64,000 nucleotides of DNA, from NCBI GenBank assembly GCA_021613535.1, contig CP075496.1:8370001-8434000 (forward strand). Direction: 5' to 3'. Shown piece after piece: positions 45,523 through 57,697 of the stretch. Within the stretch, counting starts at the first letter, position 1. Each line of letters starts with the position of its first letter. The stretch is from Adineta vaga. Taxonomy: Eukaryota; Rotifera. Position numbers and translations under genes: made by a program. The notes below the pieces were generated by a model, which ran no database searches, was not told the origin of the DNA, and saw only the letters and a program-made list of their open reading frames with translations.

Positions 45523-48500
45523 ATGGCCACAACAACGAATATAAGTGCTGAAAATACCGATATCAGTGGCGATAATAAAAATGTAAATGAGGGTAATATT
45601 AATGATTTAGCATATGTGGGAAAAAAAGACACATCATCATCGGAACAATCAGTTACCATCAACGATCCAGTAAAAGTAACGATTACAGTTGTACAAGCCA
45701 ATAGTGATGATAAGACACAAGCACAATCATCATCAACAGCTACAAGTAATAGTAATGATTTGGCAAATCTAGGAAAAGCTGATGGATCATCATCGTCTCA
45801 ATCGATTACTATCAATGATCCTGTGAAAGTAACTATTACAGTAACACAAGCTGCTTCTGGAGATAAAAAATCAGAACAAACGAAAGCATCAACAGTGCCA
45901 TCAGTAGCTGAAGTAACAACAACACAAACGACAACAACAACAACTGTAGAAGAAGTATCTGATCCAATAACAATATCAAAAAAATCAGATAAACCTGCTA
46001 GTGAAGAAACAACATCAACACCAGCACCAATTGTCACAGAACCTGCTACAGACGCGGAGAAAAAGAATGAAACAACAACAACAAGTAGTGTATCAATTGA
46101 AGAAGTCAAAGAATCGACACCTGCCGATGAAAATAAAAAAACAGAGGAAAAAACAACAACATCAGCTGACACTTCGGTTGACGAGAAAAAAGAACCTGAA
46201 GCAATGCTAGCTACCCCGGCTCCACCTGCTGAAGAGATCAATAAAGAAGAAACAAAGACTGAAACCACCACAGAAGAAAAGAAAGACGAAGCACCTGCAC
46301 AGCTTCTCCGGCTCCACCTGCTGAAGAGATCAAAAAAGAAGAAACAAAGACTGAAACCACCACAGAAGAGAAGAAAGACGAAGCACCTGTACTAGCTTCT
46401 CCGGCTCCACCTGCTGAAGAGACCAAGAAAGAAGAAACAAAGACTGAAACCACCACAGAAGAAAAGAAAGACGAAGCACCTCTACTAGCTTCTGCGGCAC
46501 CTCCTGCTGAAGAGATCAAAAAAGAAGAAACAAAGACTGAAACTACTACTGAAGAAAAGAAAGACGAAGCACCTGTACTAGCTTCTCCGGCACCGCCTGC
46601 TGAAGAGATCAAGAAAGAAGAAACAAAGACTGAAACTACTACTGAAGAGAAGAAAGACGAAGCACCTGTACTAGCTTCTCCGGCACCTCCTGCTGAAGAG
46701 ATCAAAAAAGAAGAAACAAAGACTGAAACTACTACTGAAGAGAAGAAAGACGAAGCACCTGTACTAGCTTCTCCGGCTCCACCTGCTGAAGAGATCAAGA
46801 AAGAAGAAACAAAGACTGAAACCACCACAGAAGAGAAGAAAGACGAAGCACCTGTACTAGCTTCTCCGGCTCCACCTGCTGAAGAGATCAAGAAAGAAGA
46901 AACAAAGACTGAAACCACCACAGAAGAGAAGAAAGACGAAGCACCTGTACTAGCTTCTCCGGCTTCACCTGCTGAAGAGATCAAGAAAGAAGAAACAAAG
47001 ACTGAAACCACCACAGAAGAGAAGAAAGACGAAGCACCTGTACTAGCTTCTCCGGCTCCACCTGCTGAAGAGATCAAGAAAGAAGAAACAAAGACTGAAA
47101 CTACCACAGAAGAGAAGAAAGAATCACCATCTGACGCTTCAAACAAAACTGGAGAGGCCACGGCCGCAAGTTCTTCTCCCGAACAGAAGAAAGAAGAAGT
47201 ATCTCAAGCAACTTCTTCTGCGCCAGCCACTCAGGAAGCTCAAAAAACAGAAGAAACAACAAGTGTTACTTCTACCGAAACCAAAACAGAATCCGAACCT
47301 GCATTAGCTTCTTCCGCACCCGATACAAAAGAATCTAAACCATCGGGAGAATCTACAGCTACTACTGACGATTCTAAGAAGGAAGAAACCCCACAGTTAC
47401 AAGCTGCTCCAGCTTCTGAGAAAAAGGAAAGCGATCAGAAGGATGTTGACTTTCCAATAGTGAAAGACAGTTCGAAAAATCTCACTGACTTTCAACGTAA
47501 AAAAGCTGAATACTTTTTCAATATTAATTTAGGTATGTTATTGTATATTTGCAACGAAGTGATTACTAATTACTGAAAATATTTTCTCAATTTGTTTTAG
47601 ATATTGAAAATAAAAAACACGTAACATGGGATGAAGTTGAATTTTATTTATTGGTAAGAGAATAATTAAAAACAATTTCATAAATATTTCTATTGGTTGG
47701 ATTGTTCTATTAGTTTCATGTCACAGCGTCGGGAAAAGAGGGTGCTGATGGTGGTGAATTAGAAAAACGATTAAGTCGAGCTGCACGTGCTCTTTGGGAA
47801 CATATTCACGATCAAGTACCATCATCTGATGGAAATCGTGATAAAGTAACATCAGAACAATTTCTTGATACATGGGCTAGCCTCATTGATTACATTATTA
47901 AACATGGTAAAATACCACCTTTAGTTCAAGATTTAGTCGATCTTGGTTTCGAGTTATACTCAGAAAAAGATGGTGATGATAAATCACCATCAATTCCTGC
48001 ATCATCATTTGAACGATTATTTCAAAAGATGAATCTTGGTCCTCCTTATGCTTCAATGGCACATAAATTTCTCACAGAAGTATGATATATTAATTTTCTT
48101 GTTTCATATTTATATTTGTCTTCTTTTTCAATTTAGAACGGTACAAAACCATTAGATGCCGACAAAGTTAATTCTATTGTTCGAGCAGTGATTACATCGT
48201 CTGATGATGGACATAATTCACACTTTCTCTTACCTGGCTTCTTCAAAACGATTACAAATAAACCTCAAGAGAAAGACACGAAAGAACAAACACCATCGGC
48301 AGATAAAGGTATTTTGATTTTATGTGTTATATATCCGAAAGAGATATAGGACATTTTTATGATAGTTGTTTTTTGACTTGTTAGTATATAAGAGAGAGAG
48401 AGAGAAAGATTCTAATGAAGAAATAAGAAAAATAATTACCAAATGCAATTAATTCTTGTATTTTTTATGTTGATTTTATATTTCTAATAACTTCTACTAT

Positions 48501-50329
48501 TGATAATTTTCATATAGATGCAAGCGGTAAAGAAACACCAAAACCTGCTCAACCAGAACAAGCTGGCGATGCAAAACAACAAGATAAATCATCACCACAA
48601 CCTGATGCGTCTAGTGGACAACATGAACAACAAAAATCAGACAAACCACAGACACCAAGTGGACCACCTCAAACTCCAACTGGTTCCCAACAATCAGGTA
48701 AACCACCATCTTCAGGTGGACCATCACGACCACCTCCATCACCACCTGGCTCACAACAACCAGGAAAACCATCATCTCCAGGTGGACCATCACGACCACC
48801 TCCATCACCACCTGGCACACAACAACCAGGTAGACCATCACAACCGATTATTCCATCGGGTTATCAACAACAACAACAACAACAACAACAACCACAACCA
48901 GGCGCACAATTATCCTCACACAACAGAAAGCATTTATTCAACAACAAGATGATAATATCCGTCGTCTTCTAAGCTATTATCGTCTGGACGATCGTGATGT
49001 TGTCGAAGTAGATGATGGCCCATTACATCGTTTCCTTCTTGTTCATCCCGAACGACCTTTACCACCTTATGTTCAACAAAATAAACAATTACTACAACAA
49101 TTACAAAGTTTGATGAAATAATATTATTTAAACTATAAAAAATATCTACCTCTTATGTTATAGATCCAACCATTCTCTCGCCACCTCCTCTTTCATCTGC
49201 ACAACAGAATAGACCATCAACTGAACAGAACAGACCACCAGCTGAACAAAGCAGAACATCTGCAACAACAACAACAACGACAGCTTCACAGGATACTGGT
49301 CGAGAAACACCTTCAGATGATGGCAAACCAAAGGTTACATTAGAGGAACGTTTAGCTAATGGTGAAGCTCAAAAGGGTCCAACAATACCAATACGTAATT
49401 TGCAACAATCAGCCAATGAACCACCAACAGCTATACGTCAAGTATATCCACCATTAACTGAAGCACAACTTCAAGAACAACGACGACGAGAACAAATTGT
49501 AGCAAATCCACCAGCTACAGCATATCAAGCATCTACAGTAACACCTTCATCAACTCAAGATAATCAAAAACAACCTGAAGAACAGAAAGATAAACAAGAA
49601 GATCAAAAGAAACAAGAAGATCAAAAGAAACAAGAAGATCAAAAGAAACAAGAAGATCAAAAGAAACCAGAAGATCAGACAAAGTCAGAAGATCAAAAGA
49701 AATCAGAAGAAACAACATCAACTGTTGTAACATCTTCTTCACAAGATGAAAAACAAGAAAACAAAGAAATAACTAAGGAAGATGAAGAAAAAATTGTAGA
49801 AAGTGTTTTAAAACAAATGACACCTATTGTTGAACAACTCGTTGCAGCTGAAGTACGACGTACATTATTACGTGGTCAAGGTGTTCAAGATGATGAAAAT
49901 GATTTCATTCCATTCCCATTCATGTTTGGCGGTGGACCTATGCCACCACCAGTAAGTAAACATTTATTCATATGAAATAGTTAAGACACTTTTCTTATCT
50001 TTGAACAATCTGTATAGGGAGCTAACTTTGCTGGCGGTCCAGGAGCTGCTGCATTCATTCCTCCCGAATTACTCATGTCAATGATGAGTGATTTCGCACG
50101 AGGAGGAGCTGGCGGAGACATGCCAGATTTCTCATCTAATCCACCTCCACGCGGTCCAGGTGGTGCACCAGTAGGTATAGGAGGTTTGTTTCTTGAATTG
50201 TTTACATCCTAATATATATATATATATATATTATTCTTATTCTTAGGCTTTATGATGTTCGCCGATGACACTCAAACGATGAGTGGGCAATCAAATAATC
50301 TACCACCACATTCCGGATCTCGTCAATAA
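45523..50329 (+). CDS. Large acidic repeat protein with EF-hand-like core; two frame breaks
   Basis: Eight exons: 45523-47532, 47601-47653, 47714-48079, 48137-48308, 48518-49107, 49164-49951, 50018-50183, 50247-50329. The total is two bases short of a multiple of three, matching one missing base at about 46300 and one at about 48920; restored, it is about 1409 aa. Order: two SVTINDPVKVTITV-type repeats, a Thr/Glu/Lys-rich region, ten 31-aa repeats (EEIKKEETKTETTTEEKK...), a folded block of about 200 aa (DFQRKKAEYFF to LLPGFFKTI) that resembles a sarcoplasmic-type four EF-hand unit with degenerate loops, Pro/Gln-rich repeats with poly-Q, and a KQEDQ repeat ending in a Gly/Pro-rich tail. No signal peptide or membrane helix. 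Probably a disordered cytoplasmic scaffold; function unknown. Confidence 0.65.
46206..47130. repeat. Coding tandem repeat, 93-bp unit, ten copies
   Basis: The string CTAGCT recurs at 93-bp steps (AG at 46209, 46301, 46394, 46487, 46580, 46673, 46766, 46859, 46952, 47045). The first step is 92 bp, which is the frame break. Each unit encodes 31 residues, LASPAPPAEEIKKEETKTET and then TTEEKKDEAPV. Copies differ by a few silent or conservative changes (ACTACTACT versus ACCACCACA; TCTCCGGCACCT versus TCTCCGGCTCCA), in blocks that suggest unequal exchange. Confidence 0.85.
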
Positions 50330-51548
50330 CTTATTTTTTTATTAGCATTTCATGTCATCTCTTTTCATTTTTTAAAAATTTTTCATTATAAATAAATACG
50401 TCTAGCGTTTTCCTAACCAGGCAAGACTGAAACGCTGCCGTGAGTTGTTATATATATATATATACAGCAGTACATTGTCATTTTTCAGAATTAAGTCTAT
50501 TGATTTTTAATTTTCTATTGCATGCAATGTGTCAGTTGCACAGCTACTTGTCATTGTATTTTTACAAGTGTATTTGTTTGATGGCAAGGATTTATGAAGA
50601 TACATAGAGGCGAACAAATATTCTTTGTTCAGTGACATTGAAGATCAGTGAGCTAATTCAGATGTATTACCTTGTCAAAACACATTTGCCTATTATCAAA
50701 AAAAGAAATTATTATGGCGATAATTCAAGGTATTATCACTCAATATGTTATCAAACAAATTTGTTATTATGACAATGGCAAGACTTGTTTATACAAATAT
50801 ATAACTTATCCTTATATATGAAGAAATGTTTCGACAAATAAACTTTTATCAACATATCCAATGATCTAAGTTGTACTATTATTGAAATCTAAAGACAGTC
50901 CTTGATTTTCGTCTACTATGATGAGATCTACAATTTGAACAAAGTTTTCATTTGTCATAATAATAGTCAGCGATGATTTTTCCTAAATACTACTAGTAGT
51001 ATTAATTTCTATTAAAATGAAGCAACAATACTGAATTTTCGATAATAATTCATCAAGCGCACATGTAGTTAAAAAGTCAATTGCTATAAAAATGTGTTAA
51101 TTACTGTCAATAGTTCGCTTTGGTCTGACTTTTATTTATATATTTGATACTTTAGCACTAACATTATGAATGCACCTATTGGTAACGATTCATTCCTTAT
51201 CAATCATATTCATCACTGCATCGATCAGTTCTTGTTTTGATTGCATTGAAACCTGTTACTATCGAAATTAAATGCCTATTTGAAGTATTGATGAATAAAA
51301 AATGATAGGAAATGGTCTCGTCAAACTTTGAGTACTGAATCGAAGTAAAATCAAGATCGGCAATCTTGCTTAAAGTTTTTCATTCGTTCTTGTTTTCATG
51401 TATTTTATAACGAAACAAAAGGACTATTTTCTATTACTATCGTTCTTCTTTCAATTGTCTTTTACTGTTATTCAATTAGGATAACAATGATCAAGAGAAA
51501 AGAAAATTCATTTTTCATACTAAATAGTCAACATAATCCAGTCATTCA
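50330..51548. other. Intergenic between convergent genes
   Basis: About 1.2 kb with a TATATATATATA run near 50450. No coding frame or RNA gene is recognised. Confidence 0.4.
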
Positions 51549-51947
51549 TTATGATGATTCAATAGATTCGAGTATTTTAATTGGTGCATTTGGATTAACT
51601 GAAGCAATATGATCATTATGCACATCAAATCTCCACTCAGTTACTGGACATGTTACACCATCAAATGGTTGTTCCAATGAAAATGACTGTTCTTCTGTTT
51701 GAATATCTAATCGAGTAAGAATTTTACGACAAGTAAATGTAGCTTCAGGTGTTGGTTGATAATCTCGTTCGGGTATATAAGCTCGACCACCAGAATCAAG
51801 TTTTACCGAAATTGTTTCTTCATATTGATGATTTGAACCTGCTGAATAATGTATTGTGCATAATACTTGCTTATCTGTTTTATTCAATATAACTCCAGCA
51901 TAAACATGTTGTGGTGCTACACATGAAACGGATGAAGTAAAAGACAT
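51549..51947 (-). CDS. Small unrecognised protein, 132 aa
   Basis: A single exon from ATG 51947 to the stop at 51549-51551. No signal peptide. The sequence alternates hydrophobic and polar residues in beta-strand-like segments (HVYAGVILNKTDKQVLCTIHY, EETISVKLDSGGRAYIPE, TEWRFDVHNDHIASVN), suggesting a small all-beta fold. It has four cysteines. A TATATATA sequence lies about 90 bp upstream on the same strand. I do not recognise the family; real coding status is supported by composition and the compact promoter. Confidence 0.55.
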   Translation of the reverse strand: MSFTSSVSCVAPQHVYAGVILNKTDKQVLCTIHYSAGSNHQYEETISVKLDSGGRAYIPERDYQPTPEATFTCRKILTRLDIQTEEQSFSLEQPFDGVTCPVTEWRFDVHNDHIASVNPNAPIKILESIESS

Positions 51948-52487
51948 TGTTTATATTTTTTGTTTTTCGTTCGTTAATTTCACTTCAGATACTATGAAAT
52001 ATGTCTGAAGTTATATCAGATACATTCATCAATGAATATATATAACTTTCTACCCACCCGAAAGACAACAACAACAGCAATGATGAATAAGAGAAAAAAA
52101 CGAAGTATTATTAATACATTTCACGATAAAGTAATGAATAGTCATGAAAATTGGTTTCTTTTCTTTCTTTCTTTCATTCTTTCTCTACTTTCTTAAAGAA
52201 TCTGTATCGTACGTGTTGACTTTGAAATAACATCGATTCTGACATTATGAATAAAAAGAAGAAAACGAATCTTATTATATTAATTATAACTATTATCTTA
52301 TTCTTATGTGATATAAATAATAATCATTGTTCTTTTTTTTTATCTCGCATATATTTAATTTAATACGAGATTAAGAATACTAAAAAAAAATCTTCATATG
52401 TATTAGGAATGCGAGTAATATGAGTGACGTTGATGGTGATGATGATAATGATGAATATACAAAAAAAAGCAAATGTCGAATGAGTGC
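51948..52487. other. Intergenic, no gene seen
   Basis: Between the small protein and AP-1 mu, both minus. It holds pyrimidine-rich and CTTT/TTCT repeats near 52155-52195. Confidence 0.4.
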
Positions 52488-54145
52488 TTATTGTGTACGA
52501 ATTTGATAATCGCCATTTTGCGTGATGTATCGAACCCATGGTAATGCTTGATAACCACTTTTTTCAATGATTTTTAAGTATCGAACCTGTATTTTTGATG
52601 TAAGAAAGAAAAACAAGTGATGAATCATCGAGTAATAAAACAAGTTTATTTACCTGAATCCCTGATGTTGTAAAATAAGGTATTTCAAATTTGACTTGTA
52701 TCGGTGGTTTTGCTTCTAGATCTTCACTTTGAACACTTGGTAATTGAAAATGAGCACGCATTAAGAATTCTTTTCCGCCCTAGATAATGAAAAGAATCAA
52801 TTTAGAAATGTCAATATAAAATTGAAACATACTGGAAAGGATTTAATTGACCAAACCATAGAATTTTTCTCAGGAACATATTTAACAGTTCCACATGTAG
52901 TTTTAAATCGTCCTGTATCGGCATCAGATGGAACAGGAATGATTATTTCAACATTATTCGCTGTTGAACGGCGTTTAAATTGAGATTTCGCTTTGACCAT
53001 ATATTCTACACGTGAATGAGAATGTTTTTCAATAGCTGATTCAATCCAAATTAACGGTTTAACCTAAAAAAACAAAAGACTCGAAATTATCTGTTTTGTT
53101 TTCATTGTCAAAATACTTACTTGAGTATTAAGTCGATAGGACATCAATTCAAATTCACCATCGGGAGGGACAAATGAAATCGTACGATCATTTTCAAAGC
53201 GAGATAAACGAACACATTGATGAAATTTTACATCTTCTAATTCGATTCCTTTGTTTTTTGTTCCTGAAAAATTGAACATAAATTTAGAATGAATATGAGG
53301 TTAAGATAAACATACGGCCAGTCGTTTCAAAGAGAACTTTATCATTAAGACCTAGACGTAATTCCGGCATGCCACTAAGATAAACACGCATTTTGATTGC
53401 TCCATTAATTTCAGAACGAAGAACATTTCCATTTGAACTAACCTACAAACAATTAAGAAAATATATTTTCTTTCTGAAAGATAAAAATATTTACCAAAAG
53501 ATTAACAGATTCAATAACATCGAGAAAAACTTCATTTTTACGATATTTTAATCCATCTGATCGCCAACTGACTGTTTGTGTTAATGCCGGTGGTGGACGA
53601 ACTTCTTCAAGTTTATGTCCTTCTTGTGTTATATATTCTTGAAGAATTTTTGAGTCAGTCGACTGTGGAAAACCAAAATCCATTAATTCATCGAGTAGTT
53701 CATAGACAATGACAAAATTATCTCGAATAGATTCTTCTTCTAATTCTTTAAAATATTCACAGAAGACACGAACACATTTATAGAGAAATGATAAAACCAT
53801 AATAACATTAGCATTAATCTTCGTAGTACACACAACTAGAATTATCGAAATAAATAAATAAACAAAAATAACAACAACAAATAATACAAACGATAAACGT
53901 TATTGTATTTAATATAAACAAAGGCAACATCGCCATGTTGAAAGATTGGTGACAATTGAGACTCATCTTCTTTCTCTAATAATAATTGCATGAATTTTTC
54001 AATAACATTCATCTCAATATCACCACGATAATTTCGAGATATGAGCACCTAAATAGAATAAAATCTATCAATGATAATAATAATAGAATTAAATTAAACT
54101 TACTTTGCCCTTCATATCTAGTATATATATAGCTGATGCCGACAT
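52488..54145 (-). CDS. AP1M1: AP-1 clathrin adaptor complex subunit mu
   Basis: Eight exons: 54145-54104, 54048-53892, 53835-53495, 53442-53316, 53263-53121, 53063-52833, 52779-52654, 52586-52488. They give 421 aa, almost exactly the length of animal AP-1 mu (about 423). The N-terminal longin-like domain begins MSASAIYILDMKGKVLISRNYRGD, followed by VCTTKINANVIMVLSFLYK and the linker ILQEYITQEGHKLE, then the mu homology domain (VSWRSDGLKYRKNEVFLDVIESVNLL through the C-terminal YLKIIEKSGYQALPWVRYITQNGDY). These match AP-1 rather than AP-2 mu. It recognises tyrosine-based sorting signals in cargo at the trans-Golgi network and endosomes. Splice phases are all consistent and no defect is seen. 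Confidence 0.97.
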
Positions 54146-54798
54146 TGTCTAGAGGATGTTTTTAGTAGATTGAAATTGAGAATTGATATGTATCGAAAAG
54201 AAGATAACAGAAAGAAATAAAGGGATAAGGATTTTTTTTCTACGTTGGTTCTTTTATCTTAATTCAATCCGTTGATTTATAAAATGTAGTCAATTCTTAG
54301 TCATCAACAATTGCCATTATCCAATCCGAATAAAGTGTATGACAGATGGCAGACAAAGACAAAAATATTTTATTTATGGTAAAGGATTCCTTCTTTGTTT
54401 TCAATTAATCAATGTATTCGAGTGATAGTATCGAATATCTTTGCTATATGTTCCATAACTTTTTCTTTCATCTATCAATATCGCTCAATATATTTGTGAC
54501 AACATTCTTTTCGTTATGCGTTGATATATAATTTCAGTGAGTTTCGATTACATTTTTTAAACTAAAAAAAGATAATCTTAAAAACCTGTAAGCGGATTAT
54601 ATATAGTTACGAGATGGCACAGGAAAAAGAGAATTCAAGGTTGTTTTCAATATTTCTTGACTTCGCTTGTACGTGTCTCTCTGTAGTTAGCAGTTGAAAG
54701 AAGAGAAAAAAAGAAAAACACAATTACTCTCGCGTCGCACGACATCTGAAAAGAATAAAAAACAAATAGAATCTTTTAACAACATCAAAACAACTCAA
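54146..54798. other. Divergent intergenic region
   Basis: Upstream of AP-1 mu (minus) and of the coiled-coil/SPRY gene (plus). An open frame extends from 54694 into the latter but begins with TTG, so it is taken as 5' leader. Confidence 0.4.
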
Positions 54799-55779
54799 AT
54801 GACTTCTTATGATATTGAACGTCAGGAGAAACTGAAGAAAGAATTCGACAATGTTTATCAAGAACATAATCGTCTACAACAAGATCTAAATTCTGATCTG
54901 AGTCCAAAATATCAACCTCTCTTAAATTCCATTGATAAATGGGAAGAAGATGCCATAAGAAAAATCCAGAAAACAGCTGAAAATGCTCGTCATGATGTTA
55001 GAAAGTTTTTAAAAGAAGCTAATCAACAACTAGAATATATTTTAAACAATACGGTAACGGAAAAATTACGTGAAACAATACAACAAGAAAATAAATTGAA
55101 TGAAATAAATATCGATCAATGGTTAGTTTATTTATCTGAAATTCGTAAACAATGTGAAAATATTTCTTCTTCAATCGAATTTTCATACAAGAATGCTATT
55201 CAATTAATTAAAATAAGACGATCATTCCCTTTGAAAACATTTCAAGCAATCAATGTGCATCATAAACAATTTAATTTCGTAAATATTCGTGGTCGTCCTA
55301 TTATTCATCAACATGAACACGTTATTAGTTCAATTCGTCCTTCAACTATCGTTAGTCAAAATAAATATACGACTGGTACACATTATTTTCGTTTTCGTAT
55401 TGAAAGAAATACTAAAGAACTCTTTTTCGGAATTATAAGCGAAAAGGATGATGAAAAGTTAAAACAAAATCGTCATCCTATTGAATCAATTCATGGTTGG
55501 TGGAATATTGATCGTCGTGTTATTGCTGGTCGAAAAGACGAATTTGTTTCTACTTTGGATATATATAATGGTGATGAAGTCGTATTAATTTTGAATTGTA
55601 ATGCACGAGAAATATTTCTGGAATATCCATCGATGAATAAATTAAATGCAATTAAGATGATTGATGATATACGTGTATGTTCACCTCCTTGGAAATTATT
55701 AATTGAAATAGGCAAACCAGGCAAATGTTTACTTAGTTTGATTGAATGGGGTTTAACTGCTCGTAGAACCGATGATTAG
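54799..55779 (+). CDS. Coiled-coil plus SPRY-like domain protein (TRIM-like without RING)
   Basis: A single exon, 326 aa. The start is the first in-frame ATG (MTSYDIERQEKL); upstream codons are open but have no ATG. Residues about 5-130 form a long coiled coil (QEKLKKEFDNVYQEHNRLQQDL; NARHDVRKFLKEANQQLEYIL). The C-terminal half is a beta-sandwich of the B30.2/SPRY kind: TGTHYFRFRIERNTKELFFGII, the HGWWNIDRR strand, GDEVVLILNCNAREIFLEY, and SPPWKLLIEIGKPGKCLLSL. This is the architecture of TRIM proteins lacking RING and B-box, and related proteins are numerous in rotifers (from memory). The role is unknown; protein binding is likely. Confidence 0.65.
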   Translation: MTSYDIERQEKLKKEFDNVYQEHNRLQQDLNSDLSPKYQPLLNSIDKWEEDAIRKIQKTAENARHDVRKFLKEANQQLEYILNNTVTEKLRETIQQENKLNEINIDQWLVYLSEIRKQCENISSSIEFSYKNAIQLIKIRRSFPLKTFQAINVHHKQFNFVNIRGRPIIHQHEHVISSIRPSTIVSQNKYTTGTHYFRFRIERNTKELFFGIISEKDDEKLKQNRHPIESIHGWWNIDRRVIAGRKDEFVSTLDIYNGDEVVLILNCNAREIFLEYPSMNKLNAIKMIDDIRVCSPPWKLLIEIGKPGKCLLSLIEWGLTARRTDD

Positions 55780-56043
55780 AACAATATTTATATAGCTGCA
55801 GCTATATTTTTATCGCAGTCAGTAGACTGTAACATCATTTTTCTAAACTGCTGCATGCTGAATTAGTTGTTATCTTTATAAGATATTTAACAATAAACTG
55901 AGAGAATGATTTAATATATGTATATATGAAAAAAATCGGACTATTATACGTATAGTCTAAGGCATATTGAAAAAAAGCAAAACAATTAATGACTAGAATT
56001 ATGTTAATTCAAGTCCACACGCATATATATATAATATATACAT

Positions 56044-57383
56044 TCACATTGAGCACTCCATTAGATCGGCGAGTGCATTATCCAATACTTGTCGAGCATA
56101 ATCACCTAGAAAATATATGATATATTTCTAATATATGAAAATATTGAGTAGATGTTTTCATACTAGGCATTTGAGATGAAGGTAGAAACGGTGAACCTAT
56201 AGACATATTTATAACAGGTGATGAAAGAATCGATAAATGATGTATTGGACGAATTACAGAAGTCATTGTGATAGAGTCTAAATTCAGTCATCGATTAGTT
56301 TAATAGCGTTCTATGCATACAAACCTTGCTGTGGAGTAACAGGAAAGTGATCTTGTCGGGAATTCTTCGTCGAATTAGTTGAAGTTCGCAATGGAATTGG
56401 TGAACAATCAGGTGTGACAGGTTTTAGATGTGAATAGAAATGACTTTCGTGATTTCGTTGTTGACTCGGACTGGATGAACGTTGTTCATGCTACAATTAA
56501 CTCACGCATTGTTTAGTCAAATATTCAATTGAAATGATCATTTACTTCGAATATAGATGATCGTCGAGGTTGAACTACAGGTACTGTATCATCGAGTAGA
56601 TCATCTTCATCGGAAAATAATTTTCGTCGTATTTGAGAAAGATTCAATGAGGAATTAGAAACAGTCACAGTTGGCTCATCAAGCTCACTGTTTGACGCAA
56701 AACTTTGAATTAAAGAATCAAGATCAGCTGCTGGTGGAAGTGAAAGACGTGTTTGACAACCCACTAAACATATAAAAACACGTTAATTGATGATACACTC
56801 AATTATGGTTACTATGTCGAGTATTTCGAGTTTGATTTAATAAAGAACTTGAAGTCGATGATGAACTACTTGTCCATGATTGATTTTTCCTTTTCGGAAT
56901 ATTATTTAATAGAACAGGAGTTGGCAAATCCAGTTGTGTTTGACAAAAATCATCTGTCGCTCGTTGATATCGATCACGTCTATCTTCATTTCTTCAAATA
57001 TAAGAAAAAATTCACTAGAATATATACTTAGCAGAAGAAAACCATACAGAAGTGAAGTATCGATTTGAACGACGTGTTCACTCAACTGATGTGGATTGAT
57101 CTGTGCTCGACGTTCAATTGAAAGAATGTCAGGTGCAAAAGTATTATTTTCTCCCTTGAAAAGGATAGAAAATAAAAGGATATTGATTTGATGAGAAAAC
57201 TTTGGATAATCGGAAACTTACTTCATTAAAAATACTGAAACTAGCCAATCTCTGCCTTAAATGTACTGATGTTGGAGGATCAAATGGATTCGAAACTAAA
57301 CGATAATCAGGTGTTTTTTGTTCTTGAGAATAATATGCATCATTTCGTAACATAGATTTAGATGTTGACAATGAATCTTTCAT
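56044..57383 (-). CDS. BORA: Aurora borealis (BORA)-like mitotic activator
   Basis: Seven exons: 57383-57222, 57154-57048, 56991-56813, 56763-56546, 56490-56325, 56277-56164, 56105-56044; all phases agree and give 335 aa. The conserved N-terminal BORA region is visible: NPFDPPTSVHLRQRLASFSIF, then APDILSIERRAQINPHQLSE, then RDRYQRATDDFCQTQLDLPTPV, which matches the helix and following segment in animal BORA. Downstream are IRRKLFSDED and multiple SP/TP sites (TPDCSP, VTPQQ). In other animals, BORA is phosphorylated by cyclin-CDK and helps Aurora A activate Polo-like kinase 1 at mitotic entry. The rotifer protein is shorter than the human one (about 559 aa). It is followed upstream on the same strand by CEP131. 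Confidence 0.8.
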
Positions 57384-57697
57384 TATTTTCTCTTGGACAA
57401 TTGCTTTTTTTGTCTATTCTCTTCCACCATAAATATCTTTCTTGTCATCTACTGGACTCGTTGGCATTCATCTAGCATAACGACAGTTAAATGGCGGTAA
57501 AGGTATGTACACCAACTCCATCTGTACAATGAATAAAGAATAAAGAAAAGAATCGATTATATGCATCCGTATAATGTAAAAAATCGTTTATTAGTTTATT
57601 TCTTGTTATTAGTTTATCAAAATACGATACAAAAAAACCTTATAACAATCGTTTGAATATATCTGGCAATAAAAGTTCACTATATGTATGAAAATTA

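Noticed and set aside
46238-47161. A 307-codon open frame on the minus strand across the repeats
   Set aside because: It is the mirror of the GAA/AAA/ACA-rich 93-bp repeats and yields only Ser/Val/Phe low-complexity sequence; no start context or splice support.
48518-48952. Plus-strand His/Gln/Asn-rich open frame
   Set aside because: It is the wrong frame of exon 5 of the large acidic protein; the real frame continues from the previous exon (DASGKETPKPAQPEQ).
54694-54798. Upstream extension of the coiled-coil/SPRY frame
   Set aside because: Begins with TTG and has no ATG before 54799; more likely 5' leader.
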